From contig WBMW01003196.1 of NCBI GenBank assembly GCA_013396635.1, forward strand, positions 199,211 through 263,210: a stretch of 64,000 nt of DNA, in the 5' to 3' direction. The position numbers were made by a program, and so were the translations under genes. Below are positions 39,701 to 44,900 of this stretch, piece after piece; within the stretch, counting starts at the first letter, position 1; each line of letters opens with the position of its first letter. The notes below the pieces were generated by a model. That model was not told where the DNA came from. It saw only the letters and a program-made list of their open reading frames with translations, and did not search any database. Origin of the DNA: Penelope pileata. Lineage: Eukaryota > Chordata > Aves > Galliformes > Cracidae.

Positions 39701-40910
39701 CATGTTGTTAAATTAACGTTAAAATTCAGCCAAGTGGTAAAGTCACTTTAAATAGTATGGATACTTTACCAGTTACAAATTACTTCTTTTACATAGGAAA
39801 AGCAAGGTTTATGTATGCTACATATATTCTTAAAAAACAAAACAACAAAAAAAAAACCTGGCAGCTGTTAGCAACTCAATTCTAATTATCCAGAAAAATT
39901 GATTAAGAATTTAGCTGCATCAGGGAGGCTGTTGGTTATTTGCTATCCAGTGAACAATTCTATACCATTATGTATTTATTATGACAGCACATTCCATAGG
40001 TGACCTACAGCTCTTCTCATTGTAGGTGAGATGTCTGAGAAAATTTAAAAGTTTAAATGTGAATGATGCAATATCTAATGCATGGCATAATGTAAGGTTG
40101 TGTTGTGTTGAATGTCTTCTGTGGAACCAGGCAAACTGTTCTCCAATTAACAAGTTATGTCCTAATCACAGTGATTGCATTGTCTTAATACATGTGTTGA
40201 CTTCTCATTTCAGACCAACTTGAAGATGAGATACTAACACTGTTTTGCTTGTTTGTTTTTTTCAAAAAAATGTTCACTTTACAGGTTATCACTGGGATAC
40301 ATCAGACTGGATGCCAAGCGTTCAACTGCCAGGTATCCAGGAGTATCCAAATTATGAAGTGGTTGAGGAGTCAGCTCCCCTCTATACAGATCCAAATGCC
40401 ATCGATACAGACTACTACCCTGGCGGTTATGACATAGAAAGTGATTTTCCACCTCCACCTGATGACTTCCCTGCACCTGATGAGCTTCCACCATTACCAC
40501 CAGAATACAGCGACCAGTTTGAGTCAATACAGCCACCCAGAGACATGCCAGCCATAGGTAGCTTGGGTTCTTCTACAAGAAGCAGGCAGAGGTTTAACCT
40601 TAATCAGTATCTTCCCCACCACTACCCTGCAGACATGTCTGAACCTCAGACCACAACCAGTGGTGTCAATGGCAGTTACAGAGAACCTTATGCTCCTTAC
40701 ACATTAGGGTACAATAGAGACTTTGAAGCACCCACTGTAGACAACATGTCCATGTCTGTGTATGCTTCCACAGCTTCATGCTCTGACGTGTCAGCATGCT
40801 GTGAAATGGAGTCTGAAGTCATGATGAGTGACTATGAGAGTGGAGATGATGGTCATTTTGAGAATGTGAAAATTCCTCCACTTGATTCCCAGCAACATAC
40901 AGAAGTCTGA
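6514..40910 (+). CDS. FAT3: FAT3 atypical cadherin, 3' two-thirds (gene span, 21 exons)
   Basis: FAT3 is a very large single-pass plasma-membrane cadherin; in vertebrates it shapes neuronal dendrites and the planar organisation of cells through its cytoplasmic tail. Twenty exons join in phase to give 3,146 residues and a stop, with a further in-frame 20-codon cassette. Domain order by fragment residue (1 = codon at 6,514): about 21 cadherin repeats (1 to about 2200), FAT membrane-proximal region, EGF (about 2343-2387), laminin G (about 2390-2580), four EGFs (about 2580-2721), transmembrane helix (about 2741-2761) and a tail of about 385 residues. The tail contains KVVDLDPCLSKKPL, LSEVQSLSSFQSES and YHWDTSDWMP and ends DSQQHTEV. 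These match FAT3 as I remember it; FAT1 ends HQTQV. All introns are GT-AG. The reading frame is open when it enters at 6,514, so the start codon lies upstream. FAT1 is the only serious alternative and fits the tail poorly. Confidence 0.95.
7005..7215 (+). CDS. FAT3: FAT3 exon: cadherin linker and start of next repeat
   Basis: This exon enters in phase 0 after GTTACAG and exits in phase 1 before GTATACC. It encodes VRDQDVPVKRSYARIIINVS, then the calcium-binding linker DTNDHAPWF, then YESAAIGSAVLQVTALDKDK and EIVYSIES. The split glycine codon is completed by the giant exon at 9,621. It fits the preceding and following exons without a frame change. Confidence 0.93.
7216..9620 (+). other. FAT3 intron
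   Basis: This is a 2.4-kb AT-rich intron. The only notable element is an uninterrupted run of 25 T at 8,428-8,452. I see no exon, RNA gene or recognisable transposon. It ends in a strong pyrimidine tract and TTCACAG. Confidence 0.8.
8428..8452. repeat. Poly-T tract (25 T)
   Basis: An uninterrupted homopolymer inside an intron. It may be length-polymorphic or a residue of a minus-strand retroposed poly-A tail, but no retroposon body is recognisable beside it. Confidence 0.85.
9621..13688 (+). CDS. FAT3: FAT3 giant exon: about 13 cadherin repeats
   Basis: This single 4,068-bp exon (1,356 codons, phase 1 to phase 1) lies between TTCACAG and CAG|GTAACTC. FAT genes characteristically keep one exon of this size in the middle of the ectodomain. 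Thirteen repeat boundaries can be read. Eight are canonical or near-canonical calcium linkers: DENDN near 10,079, DINDC near 10,420, DVNDN 11,026, DINDN 11,633, DLNDN 11,951, DDNDN 12,573, DANDN 13,211 and DVNDN 13,538. Five lack the motif: DNASPKF near 9,790, KESKASQLKF 10,719, MNKAMPIF 11,331, SANMHSPVF 12,259 and PPEVSLPKF 12,893. LDRE- or LDYE-type and DADxG-type signatures recur in each repeat. The frame continues past the donor only as read-through, and the true junction gives TYYITGGDPLGQF with the next exon. Homology to vertebrate FAT3 is clear throughout, for example SDGVFRSSAQVH and ELAPHGHFVTCVQASDADSS. Confidence 0.96.
13689..14337 (+). other. FAT3 intron
   Basis: A short AT-rich intron with donor GTAACTC and acceptor ATTTTAG. 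Reading continues open for about 130 bp past the donor, but that sequence has no cadherin features. Nothing else is visible. Confidence 0.85.
14338..14534 (+). CDS. FAT3: FAT3 exon: end of a cadherin repeat
   Basis: A 197-bp exon, phase 1 in and phase 0 out. It encodes GDPLGQFAVENVQNEWKVYV, LDREEKDHYLLNITATDG and the linker VKVLDANDNSPVCEK. The donor is AAG|GTAGGC. The linker is a canonical calcium-binding DANDN. The cysteine following it is also present in FAT1 and FAT3 of other vertebrates as I remember them. Confidence 0.93.
14535..16229 (+). other. FAT3 intron with a GC- and CT-rich insert
   Basis: A 1.7-kb intron. Most is AT-rich and featureless. Positions about 14,715-15,010 differ sharply: a pyrimidine-rich tract with repeated CTCAAGCTTCT units, followed by a GC-rich block. 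That block may be an inserted element. No exon is seen. Confidence 0.75.
14715..15010. repeat. CT-rich and GC-rich insert of unknown origin
   Basis: The first half is a near-continuous C/T tract containing CTCAAGCTTCT twice, near 14,794 and 14,815. The second half is GC-rich (CTGGGGCAACCTCGCCCCAG region, then GGCCAGCCACGCCCC). On the minus strand it reads as a GC-rich block, a TATA-like AGATAAAGG, then purine-rich sequence. That layout resembles a promoter-bearing LTR, but I could not find its ends or a target duplication. The class is uncertain. Confidence 0.35.
16230..16383 (+). CDS. FAT3: FAT3 exon: first half of a cadherin repeat
   Basis: A 154-bp exon, phase 0 in and phase 1 out, between TTTCAG and CAG|GTAACA. 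It encodes ALYADTVPEDALPGKLIMQ, VSATDADIRSNAEITYTLHG and FRLTPDTG. The next exon completes the repeat with ELKTLMPLDREQQ. Confidence 0.93.
16384..17748 (+). other. FAT3 intron
   Basis: A 1.4-kb AT-rich intron. I see no transposon, exon or RNA gene in it. Confidence 0.8.
17749..17982 (+). CDS. FAT3: FAT3 exon: cadherin repeat and linker
   Basis: A 78-codon exon, phase 1 to phase 1, between TTTACAG and CAG|GTATGC. It encodes ELKTLMPLDREQQAVYYLLV, ATDGGGRFCQANIVLTLE, the linker DVNDNAPEF and the start of the next repeat, SITVFENTEPKTLLTRVQAT, DADAG. Confidence 0.94.
17983..19269 (+). other. FAT3 intron
   Basis: A 1.3-kb intron of ordinary AT-rich composition, ending in AATGCAG. Nothing recognisable lies in it. 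Confidence 0.8.
19270..19659 (+). CDS. FAT3: FAT3 exon: cadherin repeat plus half of the next
   Basis: A 130-codon exon, phase 1 to phase 1. It encodes MNRKIHYSLLNSAEGQFSID, GIIQLEKPLDRELQAVYTL, LRATDEGLPRRL, the linker DINDNPPVF and then EYSASVSEDTLVGTEVLQIH, ASRDIEANAEITYSIVSGNE. The donor is CAG|GTAAGA, a consensus site. Confidence 0.94.
19660..21016 (+). other. FAT3 intron
   Basis: A 1.36-kb intron of ordinary AT-rich composition. No exon-like or repeat-like content is recognised. Confidence 0.8.
21017..21231 (+). CDS. FAT3: FAT3 exon: cadherin repeat with DINDN linker
   Basis: A 215-bp exon, phase 1 in and phase 0 out. It encodes AIFIIDSLDYESSPEYYLTV, EATDGGTPSLSDVVTVNINV, the linker DINDNTPVF and YTAVISEDAVLEQSVIT. 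The acceptor is CAATAG and the donor ACA|GTACGT. Confidence 0.93.
21232..21637 (+). other. FAT3 intron
   Basis: A short intron of about 400 bp with no recognisable content. It ends in CCCTTAG. Confidence 0.85.
21638..21775 (+). CDS. FAT3: FAT3 exon: mid cadherin repeat
   Basis: A 46-codon exon, phase 0 to phase 0. It encodes VMADDADGPSNNHIHYTIIG, NPFTIDPTRGEIKV and LLDREK. The donor is AAG|GTAAGT, full consensus. It joins ISGYTLTVQASD in the next exon. Confidence 0.94.
21776..22644 (+). other. FAT3 intron hosting a mariner remnant
   Basis: About 870 bp. More than half is the deleted mariner copy at 21,893-22,428, so the original intron would have been only about 330 bp. The acceptor is GTATTAG at 22,644. 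Confidence 0.85.
21893..22428 (-). mobile_element. Internally deleted mariner (Galluhop-like) element
   Basis: Imperfect terminal inverted repeats of about 26 bp bound it. The left end GGTTGCTCTGAAAGTAATGA (from 21,895) pairs with the reverse complement of the right end GCACTACTTTCGGAGCAGCC (to about 22,424). The left flank is TA; the right flank is TT, as expected if a TA target duplication has mutated. The minus strand carries broken transposase pieces: FLHTEKMSPIDIH, from the N-terminal helix-turn-helix region of mariner-type transposases, then RFSTGDSDSGSPLLV. An A/T run at 22,383-22,398 lies next to the right repeat. At about 535 bp against roughly 1.2-1.3 kb for an intact mariner, most of the transposase, including the catalytic part, is missing. 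The family name is from memory of chicken repeats. Confidence 0.8.
22645..22788 (+). CDS. FAT3: FAT3 exon: cadherin linker DVNDN
   Basis: A 48-codon exon, phase 0 to phase 0, between GTATTAG and CAG|GTAAAC. It encodes ISGYTLTVQASDNGNPPRHN, TTTVNIDVS, the linker DVNDNPPVF and SKGNYSIIIQ, the first strand of the next repeat. Confidence 0.94.
22789..24933 (+). other. FAT3 intron
   Basis: A 2.1-kb intron. It has an alternating TGTATATA-type AT-rich patch near 23,050-23,080. The rest is unremarkable, and I recognise no transposon with confidence. Confidence 0.75.
24934..25131 (+). CDS. FAT3: FAT3 exon: penultimate cadherin repeat
   Basis: A 66-codon exon, phase 0 to phase 0, between TTATAG and AAG|GTAGGA. 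It encodes ENKPIGFSVLQLVVTDKDSS, HNGPPFVFTILSGNEENTF, QVNQQGVLTTTAALNRKV and DHYLLHVK. The next exon continues with VTDNGKPPLSSLTYVDVRV. Confidence 0.94.
25132..29446 (+). other. FAT3 intron (4.3 kb)
   Basis: The second-longest complete intron in the window. It holds an 18-T run at 25,695-25,712, a small CA-rich patch near 27,760-27,780 and a short GT run near 29,333-29,350. A 14-bp sequence at 29,101-29,114 is weakly CTCF-like on the minus strand. No exon, gene or identifiable transposon is seen. Confidence 0.75.
29447..30248 (+). CDS. FAT3: FAT3 exon: last cadherin repeat and membrane-proximal FAT region
   Basis: An 802-bp exon, phase 0 in and phase 1 out, between CACTAG and AAG|GTAAGG. 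It starts VTDNGKPPLSSLTYVDVRVI, then EESIYSPAILPLEIF, a linker without the DxNDN motif, and then the final repeat (GGVIGKVHATDQDVYDTLTY, TDGKFATAADITVHI). The remainder is the non-cadherin region that separates the repeats from the EGFs in FAT1 and FAT3: IAIRFANLAPEEFIGDYWRN, FQRALRNILGVRRNDIQIVS, then a cysteine cluster (CAGLDC, FCEEK) and STARLSFVTPRHHRTAVCLC. The last sequence is close to what I recall of mammalian FAT3. Confidence 0.95.
30249..31168 (+). other. FAT3 intron with a 14-bp inverted repeat
   Basis: A 0.9-kb AT-rich intron. An inverted repeat (arms 30,502-30,515 and 30,569-30,582) could fold into a hairpin with a 53-nt loop. Nothing else is notable. Confidence 0.75.
31169..31300 (+). 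CDS. FAT3: FAT3 exon: first EGF-like module
   Basis: A 44-codon exon, phase 1 to phase 1, between TTTACAG and CCTG|GTGAGA. It encodes EGKCPVVNSVCEGNPCPEGT, ECLGDPKDGKYTCVCHDSKT and GQCP. The Cys spacing (C-x6-C-x4-C-x5-C-x11-C-x-C) is EGF-like, although it is a short and divergent member. It sits directly before the laminin G domain, as in FAT1 and FAT3. Confidence 0.92.
31410..31567 (+). CDS. FAT3: FAT3 exon: start of laminin G domain
   Basis: A 158-bp exon, phase 1 in and phase 0 out. It encodes VGSAVTFSGNSYVKYRLMEN, ENKEEMKLTMRLRTYSAHA, VVMYARGTDYSILE, the first strands of a laminin G fold. Two AG acceptors 6 nt apart are possible, with exon starts at 31,404 or 31,410; both keep frame. 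I chose the downstream one because it gives the spacing from CP to GNSY that I recall for mammalian FAT3. The upstream choice adds two residues. The donor is GAG|GTACAC. Confidence 0.9.
31568..32096 (+). other. FAT3 intron
   Basis: A 529-bp AT-rich intron inside the laminin G domain. Nothing recognisable. Confidence 0.85.
32097..32559 (+). CDS. FAT3: FAT3 exon: rest of laminin G domain and start of EGF 2
   Basis: A 463-bp exon, phase 0 in and phase 1 out. It encodes IHHGRLQYKFDCGSGPGIVS, VQSIQINDGQWHSVSLEVDG, NYARLVLDRVHTASG, LDNHVFFGGHIRQQG, the conserved C-terminal GFRGCMDSIVLNGQELPLN of laminin G domains, then CLLVTTEGCSSNPCQNGGIC, the first half of an EGF. It matches FAT3 closely. The donor is GGAG|GTAAGC. 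Confidence 0.95.
32560..33062 (+). other. FAT3 intron
   Basis: A 503-bp intron, pyrimidine-rich in its second half, with acceptor GATTTCAG. Nothing else is recognised. Confidence 0.85.
33063..33216 (+). CDS. FAT3: FAT3 exon: EGF 2 end and EGF 3
   Basis: A 154-bp exon, phase 1 in and phase 2 out. It encodes YYCKCAPLFMGAHCD, completing the EGF begun in the previous exon, then VNPCASNPCLYGGTCIPVSD, DFICQCRGQYTGQR. The six-cysteine EGF pattern is intact. The donor is AAAG|GTATGT. Confidence 0.94.
33441..33551 (+). CDS. FAT3: FAT3 exon: EGF 4
   Basis: A 37-codon exon, phase 2 to phase 2, after TTTGAAG. It encodes CQLGPYCKDNPCKNSGKCID, SLDGPVCECEAGFRGER. One exon per EGF with symmetric phase-2 boundaries. 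The donor is AAG|GTGGGC. Confidence 0.92.
33762..34393 (+). CDS. FAT3: FAT3 exon: calcium-type EGF, transmembrane helix, proximal tail
   Basis: A 632-bp exon, phase 2 in and phase 1 out, between TGGTAG and ACA|GTAAGA. It encodes CLTDVDECTENPCLNGALCE, NTYGSYHCNCSHGFGGKHC, an EGF with the DVDEC start and aromatic-containing core typical of calcium-binding EGFs. A single hydrophobic helix follows (from EVIGIVVFIAGIFLLVGIF), then the stop-transfer cluster CRKVMSRKKKH. The cytoplasmic part includes TAFLQRPYFDAKLNKNIYSD, IPPQVPVRPISYTPSIPSDS and SVAPNLPPPPPSNSPS. FSTFNP at 34,243-34,260 fits the WIRS consensus for binding the WAVE regulatory complex. Confidence 0.95.
34419..34443. other. Assembly gap (25 N)
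   Basis: A run of 25 undetermined bases directly follows a T homopolymer, 25 bp after the splice donor at 34,394. It lies within the intron, so no coding sequence is affected. The true length of the T tract is unknown. Confidence 0.99.
34659..34796 (+). CDS. FAT3: FAT3 exon: cytoplasmic tail with second WIRS-like motif
   Basis: A 138-bp exon, phase 1 to phase 1, between TTTTTCAG and AATG|GTATGT. It encodes KVVDLDPCLSKKPLDEKNSH, PYSARESLSEVQSLSSFQSE, SCDDN. This is the stretch that best separates FAT3 from FAT1, whose tail differs here except for EVQSLSSFQS. LSSFQS at 34,760-34,777 fits the WIRS consensus. Confidence 0.95.
34797..36697 (+). other. FAT3 intron with a perfect hairpin
   Basis: A 1.9-kb AT-rich intron upstream of the cassette exon. 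A perfect 15-bp inverted repeat with a 7-nt spacer lies at 34,891-34,927. No transposon is recognised. Confidence 0.8.
34891..34927. repeat. Perfect 15-bp inverted repeat
   Basis: The left arm CTAATATATATTAAA (34,891-34,905) is the exact reverse complement of TTTAATATATATTAG (34,913-34,927), with the 7-nt spacer TACTGTG. It begins 95 nt after the donor of the preceding tail exon. In RNA it would form an AU hairpin; in DNA it could extrude as a cruciform. Confidence 0.9.
36698..36757 (+). CDS. FAT3: FAT3 alternative tail exon (20-codon cassette)
   Basis: A 60-bp exon, phase 1 to phase 1, between a pyrimidine-rich tract ending ACAAG and GAAG|GTATAT. It encodes ASVVTVIHLVNAVVDSVEEE. FAT1 has the homologous stretch ASIVTVIQLVNNVVDTIENE at the same point in its tail. 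Because both flanks are phase 1 and 60 is a multiple of 3, including or skipping it leaves the frame intact. The reference FAT3 tail as I remember it goes straight from SCDDN to GYHWDTSDW, so this exon is probably alternatively included. The A at -3 makes the acceptor weaker than its neighbours'. Confidence 0.8.
36758..40284 (+). other. FAT3 intron before the terminal exon
   Basis: A 3.5-kb intron. A triplicated 12-bp unit lies at 38,020-38,057. A good acceptor (CATTTCAG at 40,213) precedes the true one (TTTACAG at 40,284) by 71 nt, but using it would break the frame. I looked for the further short tail exon known in FAT1 (VSVMDQGQNYNR) and could not find it. Confidence 0.75.
38020..38057. 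repeat. Triplicated 12-bp direct repeat
   Basis: CTTCTTTCAAAG occurs at 38,020-38,031 and 38,032-38,043. A third copy, preceded by AA, ends at 38,057. It is a short intronic tandem duplication with no known role. Confidence 0.85.
40285..40910 (+). CDS. FAT3: FAT3 terminal coding exon: distal cytoplasmic tail
   Basis: 626 bp of coding sequence, entered in phase 1, encode the last 207 complete codons and TGA. It begins with YHWDTSDWMPSVQLPGIQEY, the segment shared by FAT1 and FAT3, then DPNAIDTDYYPGGYDIESDF. FPPPP at 40,446-40,460 is the Ena/VASP EVH1 ligand core. Further on are RSRQRFNLNQYLPHHYP, VYASTASCSDVSACCEMESE and VMMSDYESGDDGHF. The last four residues, HTEV, form a class I PDZ-ligand. 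The family is known to recruit actin regulators through such motifs; binding here is inferred. Confidence 0.97.
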
Positions 40911-41760
40911 CACTCACACTCAACAAAAGTGCCTGGACTCTTAACAGACTTTGTCAATTCTAGAACAACTTTCAAGAGCCTTTTTTTTTTTTCCCTCTTT
41001 TTTCCCAGCCACAGTGAATGCTTCTTTTTTCAATGAGCTAAACTGGCATGGTGGCATTGGATCATGCAGTTCATTTCACTAAATCATCTTATTTCCACTT
41101 CCTGACCTACTATAATTGGACAGTGCTAAGAATTCCATTGATTGTGCCATTTCTGAACGTTTTTTGTACTTGCATTGTCTATGTTAAGAAAATCACGTAC
41201 CACTTCTCCATGTTAGCATGATGCATATATTTATATAGTTCTAATGAAAATTAATTTTGTCCTACTTTTTGTAAATTTTATGTACAGTTTTGATTTTAAT
41301 AGTTTTAACTAGATTTTGTAGATATTTTGTGAATTTGTTTTCCACTGAAACTAGTGGTGTTTGTGTGCCATTAAAAACTAGCACCCTGAGTTATTATAAT
41401 CAGGGCATCACTGTATGTATTCCTCCTCAAAACTAAGGTTTGACATTTCATTATAAAAATTTCAACATATTCACACAATTCCAATTGTACAGAGGTTAGG
41501 TCTGATATTTTTCTGGGTCAGCTATACGGAAACGTCTTAAATGGGTTGCTGTATTTTAGAACCGTAAACATTTTTCCCTTCCAGGAAAGTGTGTTGAGGA
41601 CCCTCTACATACCAGTTTAGTACCAAAACCACCATGACACAGTTTTTATAGTGTCTGTATATTTGTGATCCAATGGTCTTGTAAAGGTTTTTACTGAAAA
41701 TTACCATTAGCCAGTCTTTCTTACTGACAATAAATTATTAATAAAATACTTTAGCTTTGC
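40911..41760 (+). other. FAT3: FAT3 3' untranslated region
   Basis: An AT-rich sequence follows the stop without a further exon. The nearest convincing polyadenylation signals lie about 820-835 nt downstream, so a UTR of roughly 850 nt is expected. Longer isoforms using AATAAA at 41,971 or signals beyond are possible. Confidence 0.7.
41729..41745 (+). terminator. Polyadenylation signals (two AATAAA)
   Basis: AATAAA occurs at 41,729-41,734 and again at 41,740-41,745. A GT-rich stretch (TGTGTATCTCTGTT) begins at about 41,763, the expected place for the downstream element. Cleavage is inferred near 41,755-41,762. Confidence 0.7.
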
Positions 41761-41909
41761 ACTGTGTATCTCTGTTATATAAAATTGACAAAGCATTCAG
41801 TGCAGCATTTTTAAGTCTGTATATGTTTCATACTGTATTACAAGTTACTTGCTCCAGCAACACTTTTTTTCTCTCCTCAGAAATCAAACTGCAGTTATGT
41901 TAGAGATGC

Positions 41910-41923
41910 TCACTAGATGGCAG
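41910..41923 (+). promoter_or_regulatory. CTCF-like motif just past the gene end
   Basis: TCACTAGATGGCAG matches 13 of 14 positions of the CTCF core consensus CCASYAGRKGGCRS, differing only at the first base. It lies about 150 bp past the inferred cleavage site of FAT3. Motif matching is by eye; occupancy is unknown. Confidence 0.45.
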
Positions 41924-41970
41924 TGTGTGTCTACTTAATGGTGTTTAAAAAAGTAAATTGGGCTAGTATG

Positions 41971-41976
41971 AATAAA
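41971..41976 (+). terminator. Possible distal AATAAA signal
   Basis: An isolated AATAAA (within ATGAATAAAGATTG) about 230 bp past the first pair. It could serve a longer FAT3 transcript. There is no strong GU-rich element immediately after it. Confidence 0.35.
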
Positions 41977-41999
41977 GATTGATGGGTATCAAACTTCAG

Positions 42000-44900
42000 T
42001 AGCCTTCTCGGCAGTTTGCATTTTTCTTTATACATATATCATCAGCTATTCTGTAAATTATTGACTACTTTTTCTGAAGTTCCAAATCTATACATAGGGA
42101 GAAAAAAAACCATGCTCTTTAGTTTCCTCCTCTCTGAATTTACTTAAGTAATGATTTTCATTAGTGTTTGTTCCTTGACTGTGCACTTCCATGCTGACAT
42201 TTATGTGCTAATTACTGAGTTTGTTGGGTTTTAAGCAATATTTCAATTCCAGTTTCTTGCATTAAATTCACACTGGGTGCAAGTCAAGACAGTATACATA
42301 CAGTTTGCCTGTAGGTTGCCCAGCTAGTTTTCTGACCAGAAAAGAAGCCTCTAACAAAGTTCTCCAGCATAAATTTGCTCTGATCTTAAGCAAAAGGAGT
42401 AAGATAACTTGCTATTTTTACTTCTTGCATAAAGGACGCTCTGTTCAGAACAGATACCCTAGCCACATTAGCATATGGTTTTTTTAATCATAACTGGAAA
42501 TCTTTTCAAGTCCACCTCCATTTTTTCCTACCGTCTTGGAAAATTCTGCAGCCTGGAAAGGTACAAAGGCAGATTCTCTCAGGTACATGAGAGCTAAGAC
42601 TTGGCCTTCCACCACTTGGGACACCAGGGTATGGGATTTGTATTTGGATGTTGGTTATTTCTGCATAAAACAGGACAGGTTGCAGCCTGACAAACTGTAT
42701 AATGGAAACAGATGGATTACAAGACAGAGCCAAGCACACTGCATCCTTGGTGTAAATTTGCCAATATGCAGGTAAGAATCTCTTGACGTACATAAAAGGG
42801 CTAAAATCTGTGGACTTAAAACCAGGTTCTGGCTTTATGCTATGGTATTCGCCCCCAATAACAAGAGTTTTCTGTACATCAGGCCCATGGTTAAAGCATT
42901 TTCTTATTTAGTAGCTTAAAAAGAATCTTACAGAACTGAGTACAAGGTTATAATGCTCTCCCTATTAATTTGGATACAACATCCATCTCTTCTTGAGCTA
43001 TAAAGGTTAAGTTTTGTGGCAGATCTGCTCAAGATTTCTTACCTGATTGTCGGTAAAAATGAAACTACTGAAGCTGGCAAGATGCAGACAATACACAGAC
43101 TTGCAGCATTTCTTATTATGACTCCCAATAAAGATGAAGACCTGCCCTAACTTTTCTTAAGTTACTCGTTTACAGCAGAAAGTCAGAAAAAGGATTTTTA
43201 AAATTGAGAGGTGTGAAGGACAGGAATCAACACCTAACTATATTTTATCAGAACTATCAACTGAGGGAATTGTATCATTACACTGCTAGTTTTCTTACAA
43301 AGAAAACAACGAACCAAAACAAACGAAAAACTTACGTAAAAAGTGTTAGAATACCCTTTTTCCTCTCCACAAGGCCTATGCTATTAGGCAATATGCAGCA
43401 CAGAAGTCTGTGCTTGACAGCAAAAGTCAAAACAGCATCATAGGAGTCACTTACAGAAATAACAGGCAGTTGCAACTCCAGGACAGCTTAGCAGCTGGTG
43501 AGGAAAGCAAGACTGCGTTCAGCAAATACTCCCTTTGTAGAGACGCCAGGAGCTACCAATTCAAGTCCAATAAGTGCAATTAAACCTGATTTCCCAAATA
43601 ATACTACAGCATGCAAGAAATTTTACCGAGTGTAACTAGGAGCCTGAGCTACAGATAAAACAATCTCCACAAGTTGGCATCAGTGGAATTACAGGATAAT
43701 ACAGCAGCACATGTAATGGATCCATCAGTTCCTCTTTTCCTTCCCCAAAGTGCATTTACTGCCACTGGTCTGATTCTGTGATGGCTCGTTCAGGACCATT
43801 AACCAGACTTCCAGCCCTAGAAAAAGTTGCCTCATTTTCTAGTAATTAATGTCCTTCAATTGACTCCCATCTAGATCGCATGAGTTGCTGCATTAAGTAA
43901 GGGGAAGGCAGGAGGAAAGCTGGATCTCTCTTTTAGTAGCTGCTGTTTAGTGTTTTAAGTTCATCGTAGCTCATCTCCCTCGGGAAGGGAACCTGTTGCC
44001 AAATGCAGAATATTTTTTTCCCTTGAGCTGATTACAAGGAAGGGGAAATCAGTGACGTGGTGCACATCTGGAGCAATGGAATAAGATGTGACTTCAAAGG
44101 TTTTTAAGATTGTGTGTGGGAAATCTACGGCACTGCAAGATAAACTCTTACACAATACATTAATGGTTGTGCAAGTGCCAAATATAGATTCTGTGGTTAC
44201 ATTTCTATCTTGTAACAGCATAAGACAAGCTTGTTGCAGATTCTAAGTGGCTACAGATAAACAAAATCCTCATTTCTCAGCTTTTGAATATTTGGCACGT
44301 CCATATTAAAAGGTCTTAAAGCAATATCCTGGATTCCCTTTTCCATGCTGGAGAGTACCAGCTCACTCAGCCTCCGTCCTCACACACAAGTTTCCAGTCC
44401 TTCAATGATCTTACTGGCCCTTTGCTAGACTCTCTCTTGTTAATTCTTTCTTGTACAGGAGAACATGGAAGTGTTTGGGTTTTTTTTACCCTATTTTATA
44501 AAACACACGAGCTTGTAGAATTTAAAGTCTCATTGATCAGATTTGGGTCAAACTTATTGCTGTTCCATCCAATTTGTATTTTATTTTGACTGTATGAAAT
44601 ATTGTCATTTTGCCTTGGAGCAGAGGATGAACAGAAATTCTGCCTGATTAACAGTATGTAGTAGAAACAATAACAGACAATCCTGTAAGACTTCTTTCAG
44701 TCAATATTTATAATCCCACATCTTGTCTGAGAACTCTAGGATTGAGGCTTGCATACATGCACAGGAGCATGGCTAGGGAAGATGGGGTTTTGGTTCCTCC
44801 TCCAAGGATATTTGTTCAGTTGCATTTCAGTATAGAATATACTCAAATTGTTTGTCCTCCAGTCTCTACTCTGTCCATTGCCTCCATGCAGTAAGTGCTG

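Noticed and set aside
40214..40284. Upstream acceptor CATTTCAG giving a 5' extension of the terminal exon (starts DQLEDEILTL)
   Set aside because: The 71-nt extension shifts frame relative to YHWDTSDWMP and would lose the conserved tail; the TTTACAG acceptor at 40,284 keeps frame with both upstream exons.
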